Source of the DNA: CAVYHJ01 sp963768165 [NCBI: uncultured bacterium]
GTDB lineage: Bacteria > UBP4 > UBA4092
NCBI GenBank assembly: GCA_963768165.1
Contig: CAVYHJ010000026.1
Location: 806,001-870,000, forward strand
DNA length: 64,000 bases
Direction of reading: 5' to 3'
Positions 46,503 to 55,355 of the stretch are shown piece after piece. The translations under genes were made by a program, and so were the position numbers. The notes below the pieces were generated by a model. That model saw only the letters and a program-made list of their open reading frames with translations, had not been told where the DNA came from and ran no database searches. Each line of letters starts with the position of its first letter. Position 1 is the first letter of the stretch.

Positions 46503-47468
46503 ATGTTTTGCCGAAATTGTGGAAAGGAAGTACTCCCAAATACACAAATATGTCTTTCTTGTGGAGTTCGTAAATTTAATGGGACTAAATACTGCTATAA
46601 TTGTGGAGCACAAACCATTGAAATTCAAGAAATTTGCATTAAATGTGGTTCAAAACTTCGTGAAGAAACGAAAAATGAAACGATACCACATTTGGGGATT
46701 TTTGGTTTATTAGCGTTTGTAGCTATATTCTTTGTTTTATGTTTTGCTGTTGTATGGATTTTTGTTTATTTTTCTGACCGAAGTGGATCGAGTGAATCAT
46801 CTGGAAAAACAATAAGTGGAGATGCATCTTCGTATCCCCCATATAATGTATTTGATGAAGATGAGAACGATAAAACATCCATATCAATTTCTGTTGATAA
46901 AAAATATACTGACGATGAAGTGATTGATTTGTGTAAGTATCTTATATCCAAGAATAGGGAAGAAACTACTCGAAAAGATCATGTAGATTTTCGTGTTTTT
47001 GTTTTAGACAAGACCTATGAGGAAATGGGATATAGACCTATAGGTCCAACATTAAGCAATTGTTATAGATTACACGTGACATTATCTATATATGACTACA
47101 ACGAAAAACTATATATTGAGAAAAATCAGAATTATCATGTATTTAACACCAAAATAAACTTAACTGATGAAGATATTCAGTTATCAAGGGAATATAGCTT
47201 TTTAGAGGACAAATTATACTTTGGCGATGGTAATTGGAAAAACAACCCAAGCCCAAAGAAATATGAAACTATGGCAGCTCAACAAGTCGCGAAGTCAAGA
47301 AATACCACACCGAGAAAAGTTATTGACGCATGGGTTAAAGTGGAATGCTATTATCAAAATATCGCCAACGATAATATAATTGATGTGACACCAGAACAGT
47401 TTTTGACTAAAAAAGAACTGAAAGAAAAAGAAGATGAGTTCAATAAAACGTTTCCTGAGTTAAAGTGA
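46503..47468 (+). CDS. Zinc-ribbon membrane protein, unknown function
   Basis: 321 residues. N-terminus has two zinc ribbons (CRNCG with CLSCG; CYNCG with CIKCG), then one membrane helix (about 68-92, GIFGLLAFVAIFFVLCFAVV), an Asp/Ser-rich linker and a soluble region from about 130 (DDEVIDLCKYLISKNREET, LDKTYEEMGYRPIGPTLSNC) without known motif. Topology would place the ribbons in the cytoplasm and the C-terminal part outside. AGGTAGGA ribosome site. AT-rich compared with the flanking core genes. No partner seen. Confidence 0.75.
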   Translation: MFCRNCGKEVLPNTQICLSCGVRKFNGTKYCYNCGAQTIEIQEICIKCGSKLREETKNETIPHLGIFGLLAFVAIFFVLCFAVVWIFVYFSDRSGSSESSGKTISGDASSYPPYNVFDEDENDKTSISISVDKKYTDDEVIDLCKYLISKNREETTRKDHVDFRVFVLDKTYEEMGYRPIGPTLSNCYRLHVTLSIYDYNEKLYIEKNQNYHVFNTKINLTDEDIQLSREYSFLEDKLYFGDGNWKNNPSPKKYETMAAQQVAKSRNTTPRKVIDAWVKVECYYQNIANDNIIDVTPEQFLTKKELKEKEDEFNKTFPELK

Positions 47469-47544
47469 AATGCTATAGGGTTACAATATATGAAAATGAT
47501 TTATTTAGTATGCGATATTATTGAGGATTAAGAGGAGAGTATAG

Positions 47545-47985
47545 ATGAGCCACTTTATAGATTTTATTCCTTGGATATTAGGTATCGTTAATATAGCATT
47601 TACTGGATGGGTTACTTATCGCTTCAACAGAAAAACCACATATATTAATACTGTGACATCCGAAAGGGTTAAATGGATTGGCAAAGTTAGAGAAAATATT
47701 TCTGAGTACTGCGGTGCTATTAATCAATGGTATGATTTAAGACTGAAAAAGGAAGAAATAAGAAGAATTGATATATTAAGAACAAATATTAAATTACAAT
47801 TGAACCCCGAAGGCAAAATTGAAAAAAAGATTATAGAGTTATTAGACAAGACATGGGGGCTTCCTCCAAAGGAACTGATGGAAGCAATAAAGGAATTAAC
47901 TGAACAAACGCAGCTATTACTAAAGAATGAGTGGGAAGTAGTAAAAAAGGAATCTCGATATCGTCCTGGGTTAAAAAAAAGTTAA
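47545..47985 (+). CDS. Small membrane-anchored helical protein, unknown
   Basis: 146 residues: one N-terminal helix (FIPWILGIVNIAFTGWVTY) then a cytoplasmic region with SERVKWIGKVRENISEYCGA and charged helices (ELMEAIKELTEQTQLLL). The pattern is common in short hypothetical proteins of accessory regions. AGAGGAGAG ribosome site. AT-rich. No function can be given. Confidence 0.65.
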   Translation: MSHFIDFIPWILGIVNIAFTGWVTYRFNRKTTYINTVTSERVKWIGKVRENISEYCGAINQWYDLRLKKEEIRRIDILRTNIKLQLNPEGKIEKKIIELLDKTWGLPPKELMEAIKELTEQTQLLLKNEWEVVKKESRYRPGLKKS

Positions 47986-48080
47986 ATTTTCCTGTATCGG
48001 TAATGAAACGCAGTGTATTTCCCGACGCCTCGTTTTTGTCACCTTTGAGTGAAGGCGGACAGAATGACAAGAATGAGCAC

Positions 48081-48265
48081 CTACTTTACTTTTTCCAACT
48101 TTTCAATAAACCCCTAAACGGCTTTGAAGGCGTCTTTGACCATGTTGACATCATAAATAAGCCCGCGGTAATATCCGGCGATATGGATTGCATCGTAAAG
48201 CATTTCGAATTCCCTTAAAAGTTTGCCATTATGGATGGTGATATGTTTTTGCAGAGCATGGCGAG
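48081..48265 (-). pseudogene. Decayed HEPN/DUF5618-like gene fragment
   Basis: The minus strand reads HALQKHITIHNGKLLREFEM, then LYDAIHIAGYYRGL and VNMVKDAFKAV, a TAG stop at 48114-48116, and continues in frame as GFIEKLEKVK to a second stop at 48081. The IHIAGYYRG and VKDAFK pattern resembles C-termini of HEPN/DUF5618-like helical proteins. There is no start: the coding frame is cut at 48265 by the inverted-repeat element at 48266-48368. It is thus broken twice, by insertion and by a nonsense codon. Family call is tentative. Confidence 0.5.
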
Positions 48266-48368
48266 AGATTCTTCGTCCTAAACCCCGTTAGACCTATTTT
48301 AAATAAAAATAATATACATAGATATACCGAAAAGGTCTAATGGGGTAAAGAACAGGACTCAGAATGAC
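48266..48368. mobile_element. MITE-like nested inverted-repeat element
   Basis: 103 bp with outer arms AGATTCTTCGTCCT and the complement of GTCATTCTGAGTCCTG, and inner arms CCCCGTTAGACCTATTTT with AAAAGGTCTAATGGGG. The ends resemble the very common AGATTCTTCG...CAGAATGAC intergenic palindrome. The left end sits in the decayed coding frame at 48265. No transposase. Between 48369 and 48466 I see nothing. Confidence 0.55.
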
Positions 48369-48466
48369 AAAGGGTGTGCATTCAGGGATGGGAAAAAAAT
48401 GGAGGGTGGGTCGGAGGGTTGAAGTCAACCGGCCCACATTTGGAAGATTGAAAAGAGGCAAATTAA

Positions 48467-48530
48467 TTTTAGATTGCAGATTTAAGATTTGAGATTTTTC
48501 AATCTACAATCTGCAATCTTATATCTAAAA
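48467..48530. repeat. Inverted repeat after ftsZ
   Basis: Perfect 12-bp arms AGATTGCAGATT (48471-48482) and AATCTGCAATCT (48508-48519), flanked by TTTTAGAT (48467) and ATCTAAAA (48523). It begins only a few bases after the ftsZ stop and could end the dcw transcript, although no T-run follows on the minus strand; it may be another small repeat. Confidence 0.55.
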
Positions 48531-48535
48531 TATTT

Positions 48536-49762
48536 TTATAGTGTTCTCCCATTTGGCAGACGCAGGAAAGCCGGGATGTCCCAATCATTGTTATACGAGA
48601 ATGACTTGGTCTCTTCCTCTTCCTTGGTTTTCTGTGCGGCGGCAGCCAATAAACTCATCTGCCCATCGGGTTCAAATTCCGGCATAGCGTTTTTCTTCCC
48701 ATCCAAGTCAGCTTTCAAAGTTGGCTGGAATTTCTGGGTTGAAACCGGCTTTGACTGAGACATCACCGAAGATTGAACCGCATGAGATTCACCCATTAAA
48801 CCATTGTTTTCAAAACCTGTCGCGATAACCGTTACGCGGATTTCATCGCTCATTTTAGGATCCACCACCGACCCGAATATCACCTCCGCGTCTGGATGAG
48901 CGGATTTATAAATCATATCGGCAATCATGGAAACTTCCGCCAAGGCAATATCTTTCCCGCCGGTCACGTTTAAAAGAATCCGGCGTGCCCCTTGAATTTC
49001 CACCTTTTCCATCAATGGGCTGGCACCGGCTTTTCGCACTGCTTGTTCCGCGCGGTCATCGCCTTTCCCGATTCCAATTCCCATCACCGCACCGCCGGTA
49101 TTTCCGATTATCGTGCGAATATCCGCGAAATCTACATTAATAAGACCGGGGACATTGATTAAATCCGTTATACTACTGACCGCTTGTAATAACACCCGAT
49201 TGGCAATCTCAAACGCTTCCGTCATCGGAGTGCGTTCCCCCGCCACCTGTAATAAATGGTCATTGGGAATCACCATCAGCGCATCTACTTTATTTTTTAA
49301 TCGCAGTGCTCCGGCTTCGGCTATCTTCATGCGTTCCTTGCCTTCAAACTTGAACGGCTTGGTCACAATGGCAACCGTCAACGCGCCCAGTTCTTTGGCG
49401 ATTTCCGCCACTACCGGTGCGGAACCTGTGCCTGTGCCGCCACCCAATCCCGCGGCAATGAAAATCATATCAGCCCCCCGCAGGGATTCCCGGATTTCAT
49501 CCTTGGCTTCCTGCGCGGACAATTCCCCGATTTCCGGTTTGGCGCCCGTTCCCAATCCCTGGGTGATTTCCTCGCCCAATTGAATACGGAACGGCGTCAT
49601 GGAATGTGCCAATGCTTGTTTGTCCGTATTGGCAACAATAAATTCCACATGCTGCAGACCGTTGCGCATCATGCTGTCTACCGCGTTACATCCTGCACCG
49701 CCCAACCCGATTACTTTGATAATCGCCGGACTTTGTTGTTCATCATCAAACTCTAACACCAT
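48536..49762 (-). CDS. ftsZ: Cell division protein FtsZ
   Basis: Tubulin-like GTPase forming the Z ring, 408 residues. KVIGLGGAGCNAVDSMMRNG at the start, the signature GLGGGTGTGSAPVVAEIAKE near residue 105, and VDFADIRTIIGNTGGAVMG (T7 region). A linker rich in Gln, Ser and Lys leads to the C-terminal peptide DWDIPAFLRL that binds FtsA/ZipA-type anchors. AAAGGAGA lies before the ATG. Last gene of the dcw cluster, 38 bp after ftsA. Confidence 0.98.
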   Translation of the reverse strand: MVLEFDDEQQSPAIIKVIGLGGAGCNAVDSMMRNGLQHVEFIVANTDKQALAHSMTPFRIQLGEEITQGLGTGAKPEIGELSAQEAKDEIRESLRGADMIFIAAGLGGGTGTGSAPVVAEIAKELGALTVAIVTKPFKFEGKERMKIAEAGALRLKNKVDALMVIPNDHLLQVAGERTPMTEAFEIANRVLLQAVSSITDLINVPGLINVDFADIRTIIGNTGGAVMGIGIGKGDDRAEQAVRKAGASPLMEKVEIQGARRILLNVTGGKDIALAEVSMIADMIYKSAHPDAEVIFGSVVDPKMSDEIRVTVIATGFENNGLMGESHAVQSSVMSQSKPVSTQKFQPTLKADLDGKKNAMPEFEPDGQMSLLAAAAQKTKEEEETKSFSYNNDWDIPAFLRLPNGRTL

Positions 49763-49800
49763 ACTCTTGTCTCCTTTCGAGAATTATTTATAATTTTGGT

Positions 49801-51033
49801 TTACAAATATTTGTCCATGAAATCGCGTATTCCACCATAAATGCCTACCATAAAATTTTTTTTCATATCCGATGCCCCTGCCCGTTCCGCCAGTTGGAAT
49901 TGAACCAGCCCGACAACAGTCGAGTAGGTTGGATTATTGATGACGTCGGTAAATCCATGAAATCCGATTGGCGAGGCGACACGGACGGGGAGCATGAAGA
50001 TTTTTTCCGCTACTTCTTTCACTCCCGGCATCAGGGTCACACCACCGGTTAATACAATCCCCGCAGGATTACGATATTTGTATTGGATTTGGCCTATTTC
50101 TTCCTTCACCAAGGTCAGCATTTCCGCAATGCGCGGCGCGATAATTTCCACCAGGCGCTGGCGTGGAATAAGTTCTGTTATCCCCGCAACTACACCCCGG
50201 ATTTCCAACTGTTCTGACCGATCTATCAAAGAAATCGCGGCACATCCATATTTCCGTTTTAACATTTCCGCGTCTGTCTTGGAGACCCGCAATCCGTAGG
50301 CAATATCCGATGTAATATAATCACCACCCATCGGTATTACTTGCGTATGCCGCAGTCCACCACGCGAATATACCGCCATATCAATCGTCCCACCGCCCAT
50401 ATCCGCCAAAATAACTCCCAAATTTTTCTCGTCCTCCGTTAACGTGGACATGGCGGATGCCAAGGGCTGTAACACCACATTATCCACCTTCCATCCGGCT
50501 TCATTAACACATTTATAAATATTTTGCGCCGTGGCTACAGCACCGGTGATAATATGCACCTCGACGGCCAAACGTGAACCGGCGATCCCTATGGGATTAC
50601 GTATTCCGCCCTGGTCATCCACGAAAAATTCTTGAATGAGTACATGTAATAACTCACGCTCTTCGGGAATCACCACGGCTTTCGCCTTGTCTATCACATT
50701 TTTTACATCATCTTCGGTAATCCCCCGCAAAGGATTGGACACGTTGATTTCCGCCCGGCTGTTTTGGCATTGCACGTGTTTTCCCGCCATACTAATCACG
50801 ATTTTATCCACCTGAACATTGGCGGTGCTTTCCGCCTTGCTGACGGCTTCTTCGATGGCTCGGGTTGTAGCGCCGAGGTCAACCACCATTCCGCCTTTCA
50901 ACCCTTCGGAAGGAACCATCCCTTCTCCGATAATTTTTAATTCATTTTGCTCGTTGGTCTCAGCGATTAACGCGCAAATTTTAGTGGTTCCGATATCCAG
51001 TGCAGCAATGATATTATTATTTTTCTTGGCCAT
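49801..51033 (-). CDS. ftsA: Cell division protein FtsA
   Basis: Actin-like ATPase that anchors FtsZ to the membrane, 410 residues. IAALDIGTTKICALIAETNE (phosphate 1), the SHS2/1C insertion, VILADMGGGTIDMAVYSRGG (phosphate 2) and GIVLTGGVTLMPGVKEVAEK (adenosine), and a C-terminal FMDKYL amphipathic end. Directly upstream of ftsZ, 12 bp after ftsQ. Confidence 0.97.
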   Translation of the reverse strand: MAKKNNNIIAALDIGTTKICALIAETNEQNELKIIGEGMVPSEGLKGGMVVDLGATTRAIEEAVSKAESTANVQVDKIVISMAGKHVQCQNSRAEINVSNPLRGITEDDVKNVIDKAKAVVIPEERELLHVLIQEFFVDDQGGIRNPIGIAGSRLAVEVHIITGAVATAQNIYKCVNEAGWKVDNVVLQPLASAMSTLTEDEKNLGVILADMGGGTIDMAVYSRGGLRHTQVIPMGGDYITSDIAYGLRVSKTDAEMLKRKYGCAAISLIDRSEQLEIRGVVAGITELIPRQRLVEIIAPRIAEMLTLVKEEIGQIQYKYRNPAGIVLTGGVTLMPGVKEVAEKIFMLPVRVASPIGFHGFTDVINNPTYSTVVGLVQFQLAERAGASDMKKNFMVGIYGGIRDFMDKYL

Positions 51034-51045
51034 AATTTCTCTTTC

Positions 51046-51915
51046 TTATGTTGACGGTGATTTGGAATTCTTTGGGTTTCGCACAATTCTAGGTTTGGTT
51101 ATTATTCCTTGTTCATCAAATCGTAAATCAATATATTCGTGGACTAATTTTCGGTCCTCCGCGACCTTCCATATCTTATAGAACTTGGATAACCGTTCAT
51201 CCAGATTTTCTTTCCCCAAACGAACTTCTGTTCCATCCGGCTGGGTATACAACACAATATCATCCGGATTGGTTATATTAATTTCTGAAATTTGAGATAA
51301 TAAATCCGGCTTGTCATGTTTGATTTTCGTCAGGATATAAAGCGTTTGTTTCATTATTTCGCTGTCTATCTTGTCGGAATCGGCTAAATTCAATTTCTCA
51401 TTCACCGTAATTAAGGGATATTGAGTGGCGGCGCTCGCATGTAATCCCGGCAATACCCGACATTGGTCATCAATTCCCCAAGTCCCATTCCCAACGACTA
51501 GCGCGACAGGTTTTCGTTCTGTTATGCGAATCTTTAATGTTGAAGGATATTGCTTAATCATGGATACGGATTTGACCCAAATATTCTGATGGATGCGATT
51601 GGCAATATCCCGGGTGGATATGCGTGACAGGTTGGTACGGGGTAACACGCCCGCTTCCATGACAACCTCGTCTTTAGAAATATGTTCCGTACTGGCAACA
51701 TCCATATTTTCCATCGCAAAATAGGGTGACTTCCAGGCAAACTTAAACACTGACCAGCCGATTATTGAAAAAAGAACGGCTATCGTCAAAAGGACGGCTC
51801 TTTTAAAATAAAGTAATACTTTTTCTTTCCAACCGCGCTCTTGAGACTTGTCTCTTCGACGCGGTTTAACATTCTGCTGCGTTTCGGAAATATTTGGTGA
51901 ATAGGCCATTTTCAT
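51046..51915 (-). CDS. ftsQ: Cell division protein FtsQ
   Basis: Bitopic divisome protein, 289 residues. Short basic cytoplasmic end (KPRRRDKSQERGWKEK), one membrane helix (VLLTIAVLFSIIGWSVFKFA), a POTRA domain (about 70-140, with MDVASTEHISKDEVVMEAGV) and the FtsQ-type ITERKPVALVVG to GTWGIDDQCRVLPG part. Sequence is variable, so the call rests also on its place between murC-murB and ftsA. Confidence 0.88.
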   Translation of the reverse strand: MKMAYSPNISETQQNVKPRRRDKSQERGWKEKVLLYFKRAVLLTIAVLFSIIGWSVFKFAWKSPYFAMENMDVASTEHISKDEVVMEAGVLPRTNLSRISTRDIANRIHQNIWVKSVSMIKQYPSTLKIRITERKPVALVVGNGTWGIDDQCRVLPGLHASAATQYPLITVNEKLNLADSDKIDSEIMKQTLYILTKIKHDKPDLLSQISEINITNPDDIVLYTQPDGTEVRLGKENLDERLSKFYKIWKVAEDRKLVHEYIDLRFDEQGIITKPRIVRNPKNSKSPST

Positions 51916-51917
51916 GA

Positions 51918-54221
51918 TTATTTCTTTACCTCACTTTTCTTGCTTTCTCTCCCAACGATTTTTACTTCCAAATTCAGGTCTACATTAAACTTTCTTTTCA
52001 CTTCTTTCTGCGTCCGCTCAATTAATCCTAAAAAATCTTTGGCTGTGGCATTTCCTGTATTCACAAAAAAATTGGCATGTTTGGGAGAAATCATGGCCCC
52101 GCCAATTTGCGTCTCTTTCAATCCCGCGCGATCTATTAATTTCCCTGCCCCATCTACATGGGGATTTCGGAATATACAACCGGCACTGGGTAAATTGACC
52201 GGTTGGGTAGTATTTCGTATTTCCAGATAATGTTGGATTTTGTTTTTGATTTCTTCAACGGGAGCAGGTGTCAGATTAAATAAGACTTCAAATACGATGA
52301 CATTATTGAGATTACTCGTATGATACCCGAATTCAATTTCCTGTTTCTTTAAGACTTTTATTTCTCCATCGAATGTCATTACGCTAACTGTTTCTACCAC
52401 ATCGGCTATCGCTCGACTATGCGCGCCCGCATTCATCACTACCGCACCGCCGACACTGGCGGGAATTCCTACCAATTCTTCCAATCCGGACAACCCATTT
52501 TCCGCTGCGTAACGTGCTAGATTGGGTAATAACACCGCTCCCCCGCAACGTAATTTGGTTTCCCCGACACGTTCCCGGTACGCGAACCCTTTCCCCAATT
52601 TAACAACAATCCCTTCAATTCCGTCATCTAAAACGAGTAAATTTGAACCTGCGCCTACGGGGAATAATTTTAGTTTCTTTTTTTGAGTATAACGACTTAT
52701 TTCTTTTAAATCTTCAACGCTTTCCGCAGTTACAAAGATATCGGCTTCTCCACCCACGCGTATATAGGTATGTTTCTTCATGGGTACATGCGTTTGCACA
52801 GAACCATGGATATGCAGACCGTTATTTTGATGATTTGTTTCCGGAGATTTATCTTCCAACCGTTTAACCAAATCCTCAGCAATTTTCCAGATATCTCCCG
52901 CGCCCATAAACAAAACTAAATCCCCTGATTTAACCAGCGGCACCAAATAATCGTTGATTTTTTCTCTTTGTGGGATATAAACCATTTTTTCATTTCCATG
53001 TTTCCTGGCTGCTTCATAAATATTTTGCGAAGAGACGCCTTCCATTGGGGATTCCCCCGCCGGATAAATTTCTGTTAAGATTGTCATATCTGCCAAATCA
53101 AAACTCGGTCCAAAAGCCTCTCCCAAATATTTTGTTCGGCTAAAACGGTGTGGTTGGAATACTGCAATGACCCGCTGGGCATTACCGGTTTTCGCAGCAG
53201 ATATGGCAGCGGTCACTTTCGCCGGATTATGCGCGTAATCGTCAACTACCGTGATTCCGCTAACTTCACCCTTTTTCTGGAATCTTCGGTCTACCCCCCC
53301 AAATGTTTCCAATCCCGGACGGATTTTCTCGTAGGGTAATCCCACAGCTATACCCACGGCAATAGAGGCCAGCGCATTTTGAATATTATGAAGACCGGGC
53401 AAATGCAATTCAAGATTGCCCAATTTCTTATTTTCATAATAGACTTCGCTCATACTGCAGAAATTCTGCAATTCAATATTTTCCACCCGTAATTGTGCTT
53501 CTTTGCACAATCCAAAAGTCAAATTTTTCTTTTGACATTCCTTTTGTAAGACCAAAGTATTGGGGTCATCAATTCCAAAGATAACCCATCCATTCGAAGG
53601 GACATGTTGAATAAATTCTTTAAAAGCACTGATTATGTTTTCAACTTTGCCTTCATAATTTTCCAAATGATCGGCTTCAATATTATTTATCACGGCAATC
53701 CGCGGAGAGTATTGTAAAAAGGACTTGTCACTTTCATCGGCTTCCGCCACCAGCCATGACCCTTCCCCGAGTGTGGCACCGCTGGATATCTCTTTGACTT
53801 TCCCGCCGATAATCGCGGTGGGTTGCAAACCCGCGTTTAATATCATGGAAAATATCATGGAACTAGTCGTCGTTTTTCCGTGAGTGCCGGCGACGGCAAT
53901 AACATCGCGCGTACTCATTAAATCAACCAGAAGTTGCGATCTATGCCAGATGGGTATCGAGCGTTTTTGAGCTTCCAGAATCTCCGGATTTCTAGGATTG
54001 ATAGCACTGGAAACCACTACCAAATCCACCTTCTCTACATTTTTCGATTCATGGCTGGGAAAAATAGTTACTCCCATTTGCGCTAAACGCCGGGTCATTT
54101 CATTGAAAGAAATATCAGACCCGGTTATCTGATAACCTAATTGGGCATATACTTGTGCCAATCCACTCATTCCTGATCCGCCGATTCCAATAAAATGTAT
54201 TCTTTTAATATTTTTTAACAT
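51918..54221 (-). CDS. murCB: MurC-MurB fusion (UDP-MurNAc-Ala ligase / UDP-MurNAc dehydrogenase)
   Basis: 767 residues, two enzymes in one chain. MurC part (1 to about 460): GIGGSGMSGLAQVYAQLGY, AVAGTHGKTTTSSMIFSMIL (ATP loop), VVDDYAHNPAKVTAAISAAK. MurB part (about 475-767): TYIRVGGEADIFVTAESVED, FPVGAGSNLLVLDDGIEG, GIPASVGGAVVMNAGAHSRA, and SAGCIFRNP followed by AGKLIDRAGLK. The residue at the usual MurB catalytic serine (GSxF) is Cys here (GCIF), as also found in other natural MurBs. The linker is about 15 residues. The fusion ties the UDP-MurNAc making and first amino acid steps. 2-5 bp spacing to ftsQ and murG. Confidence 0.95.
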   Translation of the reverse strand: MLKNIKRIHFIGIGGSGMSGLAQVYAQLGYQITGSDISFNEMTRRLAQMGVTIFPSHESKNVEKVDLVVVSSAINPRNPEILEAQKRSIPIWHRSQLLVDLMSTRDVIAVAGTHGKTTTSSMIFSMILNAGLQPTAIIGGKVKEISSGATLGEGSWLVAEADESDKSFLQYSPRIAVINNIEADHLENYEGKVENIISAFKEFIQHVPSNGWVIFGIDDPNTLVLQKECQKKNLTFGLCKEAQLRVENIELQNFCSMSEVYYENKKLGNLELHLPGLHNIQNALASIAVGIAVGLPYEKIRPGLETFGGVDRRFQKKGEVSGITVVDDYAHNPAKVTAAISAAKTGNAQRVIAVFQPHRFSRTKYLGEAFGPSFDLADMTILTEIYPAGESPMEGVSSQNIYEAARKHGNEKMVYIPQREKINDYLVPLVKSGDLVLFMGAGDIWKIAEDLVKRLEDKSPETNHQNNGLHIHGSVQTHVPMKKHTYIRVGGEADIFVTAESVEDLKEISRYTQKKKLKLFPVGAGSNLLVLDDGIEGIVVKLGKGFAYRERVGETKLRCGGAVLLPNLARYAAENGLSGLEELVGIPASVGGAVVMNAGAHSRAIADVVETVSVMTFDGEIKVLKKQEIEFGYHTSNLNNVIVFEVLFNLTPAPVEEIKNKIQHYLEIRNTTQPVNLPSAGCIFRNPHVDGAGKLIDRAGLKETQIGGAMISPKHANFFVNTGNATAKDFLGLIERTQKEVKRKFNVDLNLEVKIVGRESKKSEVKK

Positions 54222-54226
54222 AGACT

Positions 54227-55348
54227 TTAATCCATTAATGATTCAATCAAATCACAAAGGTCCTTGGCAGCATCCGGCTTTGCCATTAATTTGCTTTGGG
54301 AAGACATATCTTTTCTTAATTTATCATTACTTAAAATACTTTGAATTTCCTGAGCCAACTTATCGGGGGTCAACTCTTTCTCCAGAATCACTTTAGCCGC
54401 GCCTGCTTTTTCAAACGCTCGCGCATTCTTTTCTTGATGATTAGCCGTCGCATAGGGATATGGAATTAAAATCGAAGGCAAACCTGCAATAGCAATTTCC
54501 GATAACGAAATAGCCCCTGAACGGGATATTACCAAATCAGACACGGCAAACGCATCCTGTATTTTAAATAAATAAGGTTGGACAACTGCTTTTATTCCCT
54601 GCAGATTACGCATTCGTGGTTCAATTTCATCATACCCTTTTTCTCCGGTCTGCAAAATCACCTGTAATTTGCTTTCTTTTCGGTTCAAAATATCCAATGC
54701 CCCAAGAACCGCTTGATTAATCGCCATGGCACCCTGGCTTCCCCCAAACACCAAAAGAGTGGGTACATTTGATGAAAATCCAAATTCTTTTAATCCTTCT
54801 TCCCTGTTCAAATGAAGGAACTCTCTTCGCACAGGATTTCCGGTTATCCTGATTTTACTTTTGGGAAAAAATTGTTCGAGTTCTTTATAGGAAGTAGCGA
54901 TGATTTTCGCTCTTTTTCCCAGAATCCGGTTCGTCAATCCAGGAAACGCATTTTGTTCATGAATTAACGTCGGTATTCCATTCAGCTGGGCAGAGAGAAC
55001 GGCGGATGCAGAAACATATCCCCCCGTTCCAATCACAACACTCGGATTTATTTTTCTCACTATGCGTAACGCTTGCATAAAACCTACCATCGTTCGATAT
55101 ATCGCCGTAAAAAGTGCCGGTGATATTTTTCGGGGGAATCCTTGCGCAGAAATCCCGTGGAACTGAATCGGAAAATTCGTTTTAGCCACCACTTGTTCTT
55201 CCCGACCACCTGTTTTTCCAATATATACGACTGACCCGGCTGGGTGTCTCCGGAGATATTCTTGCGCAATGGCGATTGCTGGATAAATATGTCCACCGGT
55301 TCCTCCTCCTGAAATAAGAATTGTTTTTTCTTTGTCTGTATCACTCAA
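54227..55348 (-). CDS. murG: UDP-GlcNAc:lipid I GlcNAc transferase MurG
   Basis: Membrane-associated GT28 enzyme that turns lipid I into lipid II. Seen: TILISGGGTGGHIYPAIAIA at the start, GTGGYVSASAVLSAQLNGIP, LIHEQNAFPGLTNRIL, FGGSQGAMAINQAV and SDLVISRSGAISLSEIAIAGLPSILIP. I chose TTG at 55348: GAGGA lies 5 nt upstream and overlaps the ftsW stop; the ATG at 55393 has no ribosome site and would overlap ftsW by 38 bp. Length about 373. Confidence 0.93.
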   Translation of the reverse strand: MSDTDKEKTILISGGGTGGHIYPAIAIAQEYLRRHPAGSVVYIGKTGGREEQVVAKTNFPIQFHGISAQGFPRKISPALFTAIYRTMVGFMQALRIVRKINPSVVIGTGGYVSASAVLSAQLNGIPTLIHEQNAFPGLTNRILGKRAKIIATSYKELEQFFPKSKIRITGNPVRREFLHLNREEGLKEFGFSSNVPTLLVFGGSQGAMAINQAVLGALDILNRKESKLQVILQTGEKGYDEIEPRMRNLQGIKAVVQPYLFKIQDAFAVSDLVISRSGAISLSEIAIAGLPSILIPYPYATANHQEKNARAFEKAGAAKVILEKELTPDKLAQEIQSILSNDKLRKDMSSQSKLMAKPDAAKDLCDLIESLMD

Positions 55349-55355
55349 GATATCC

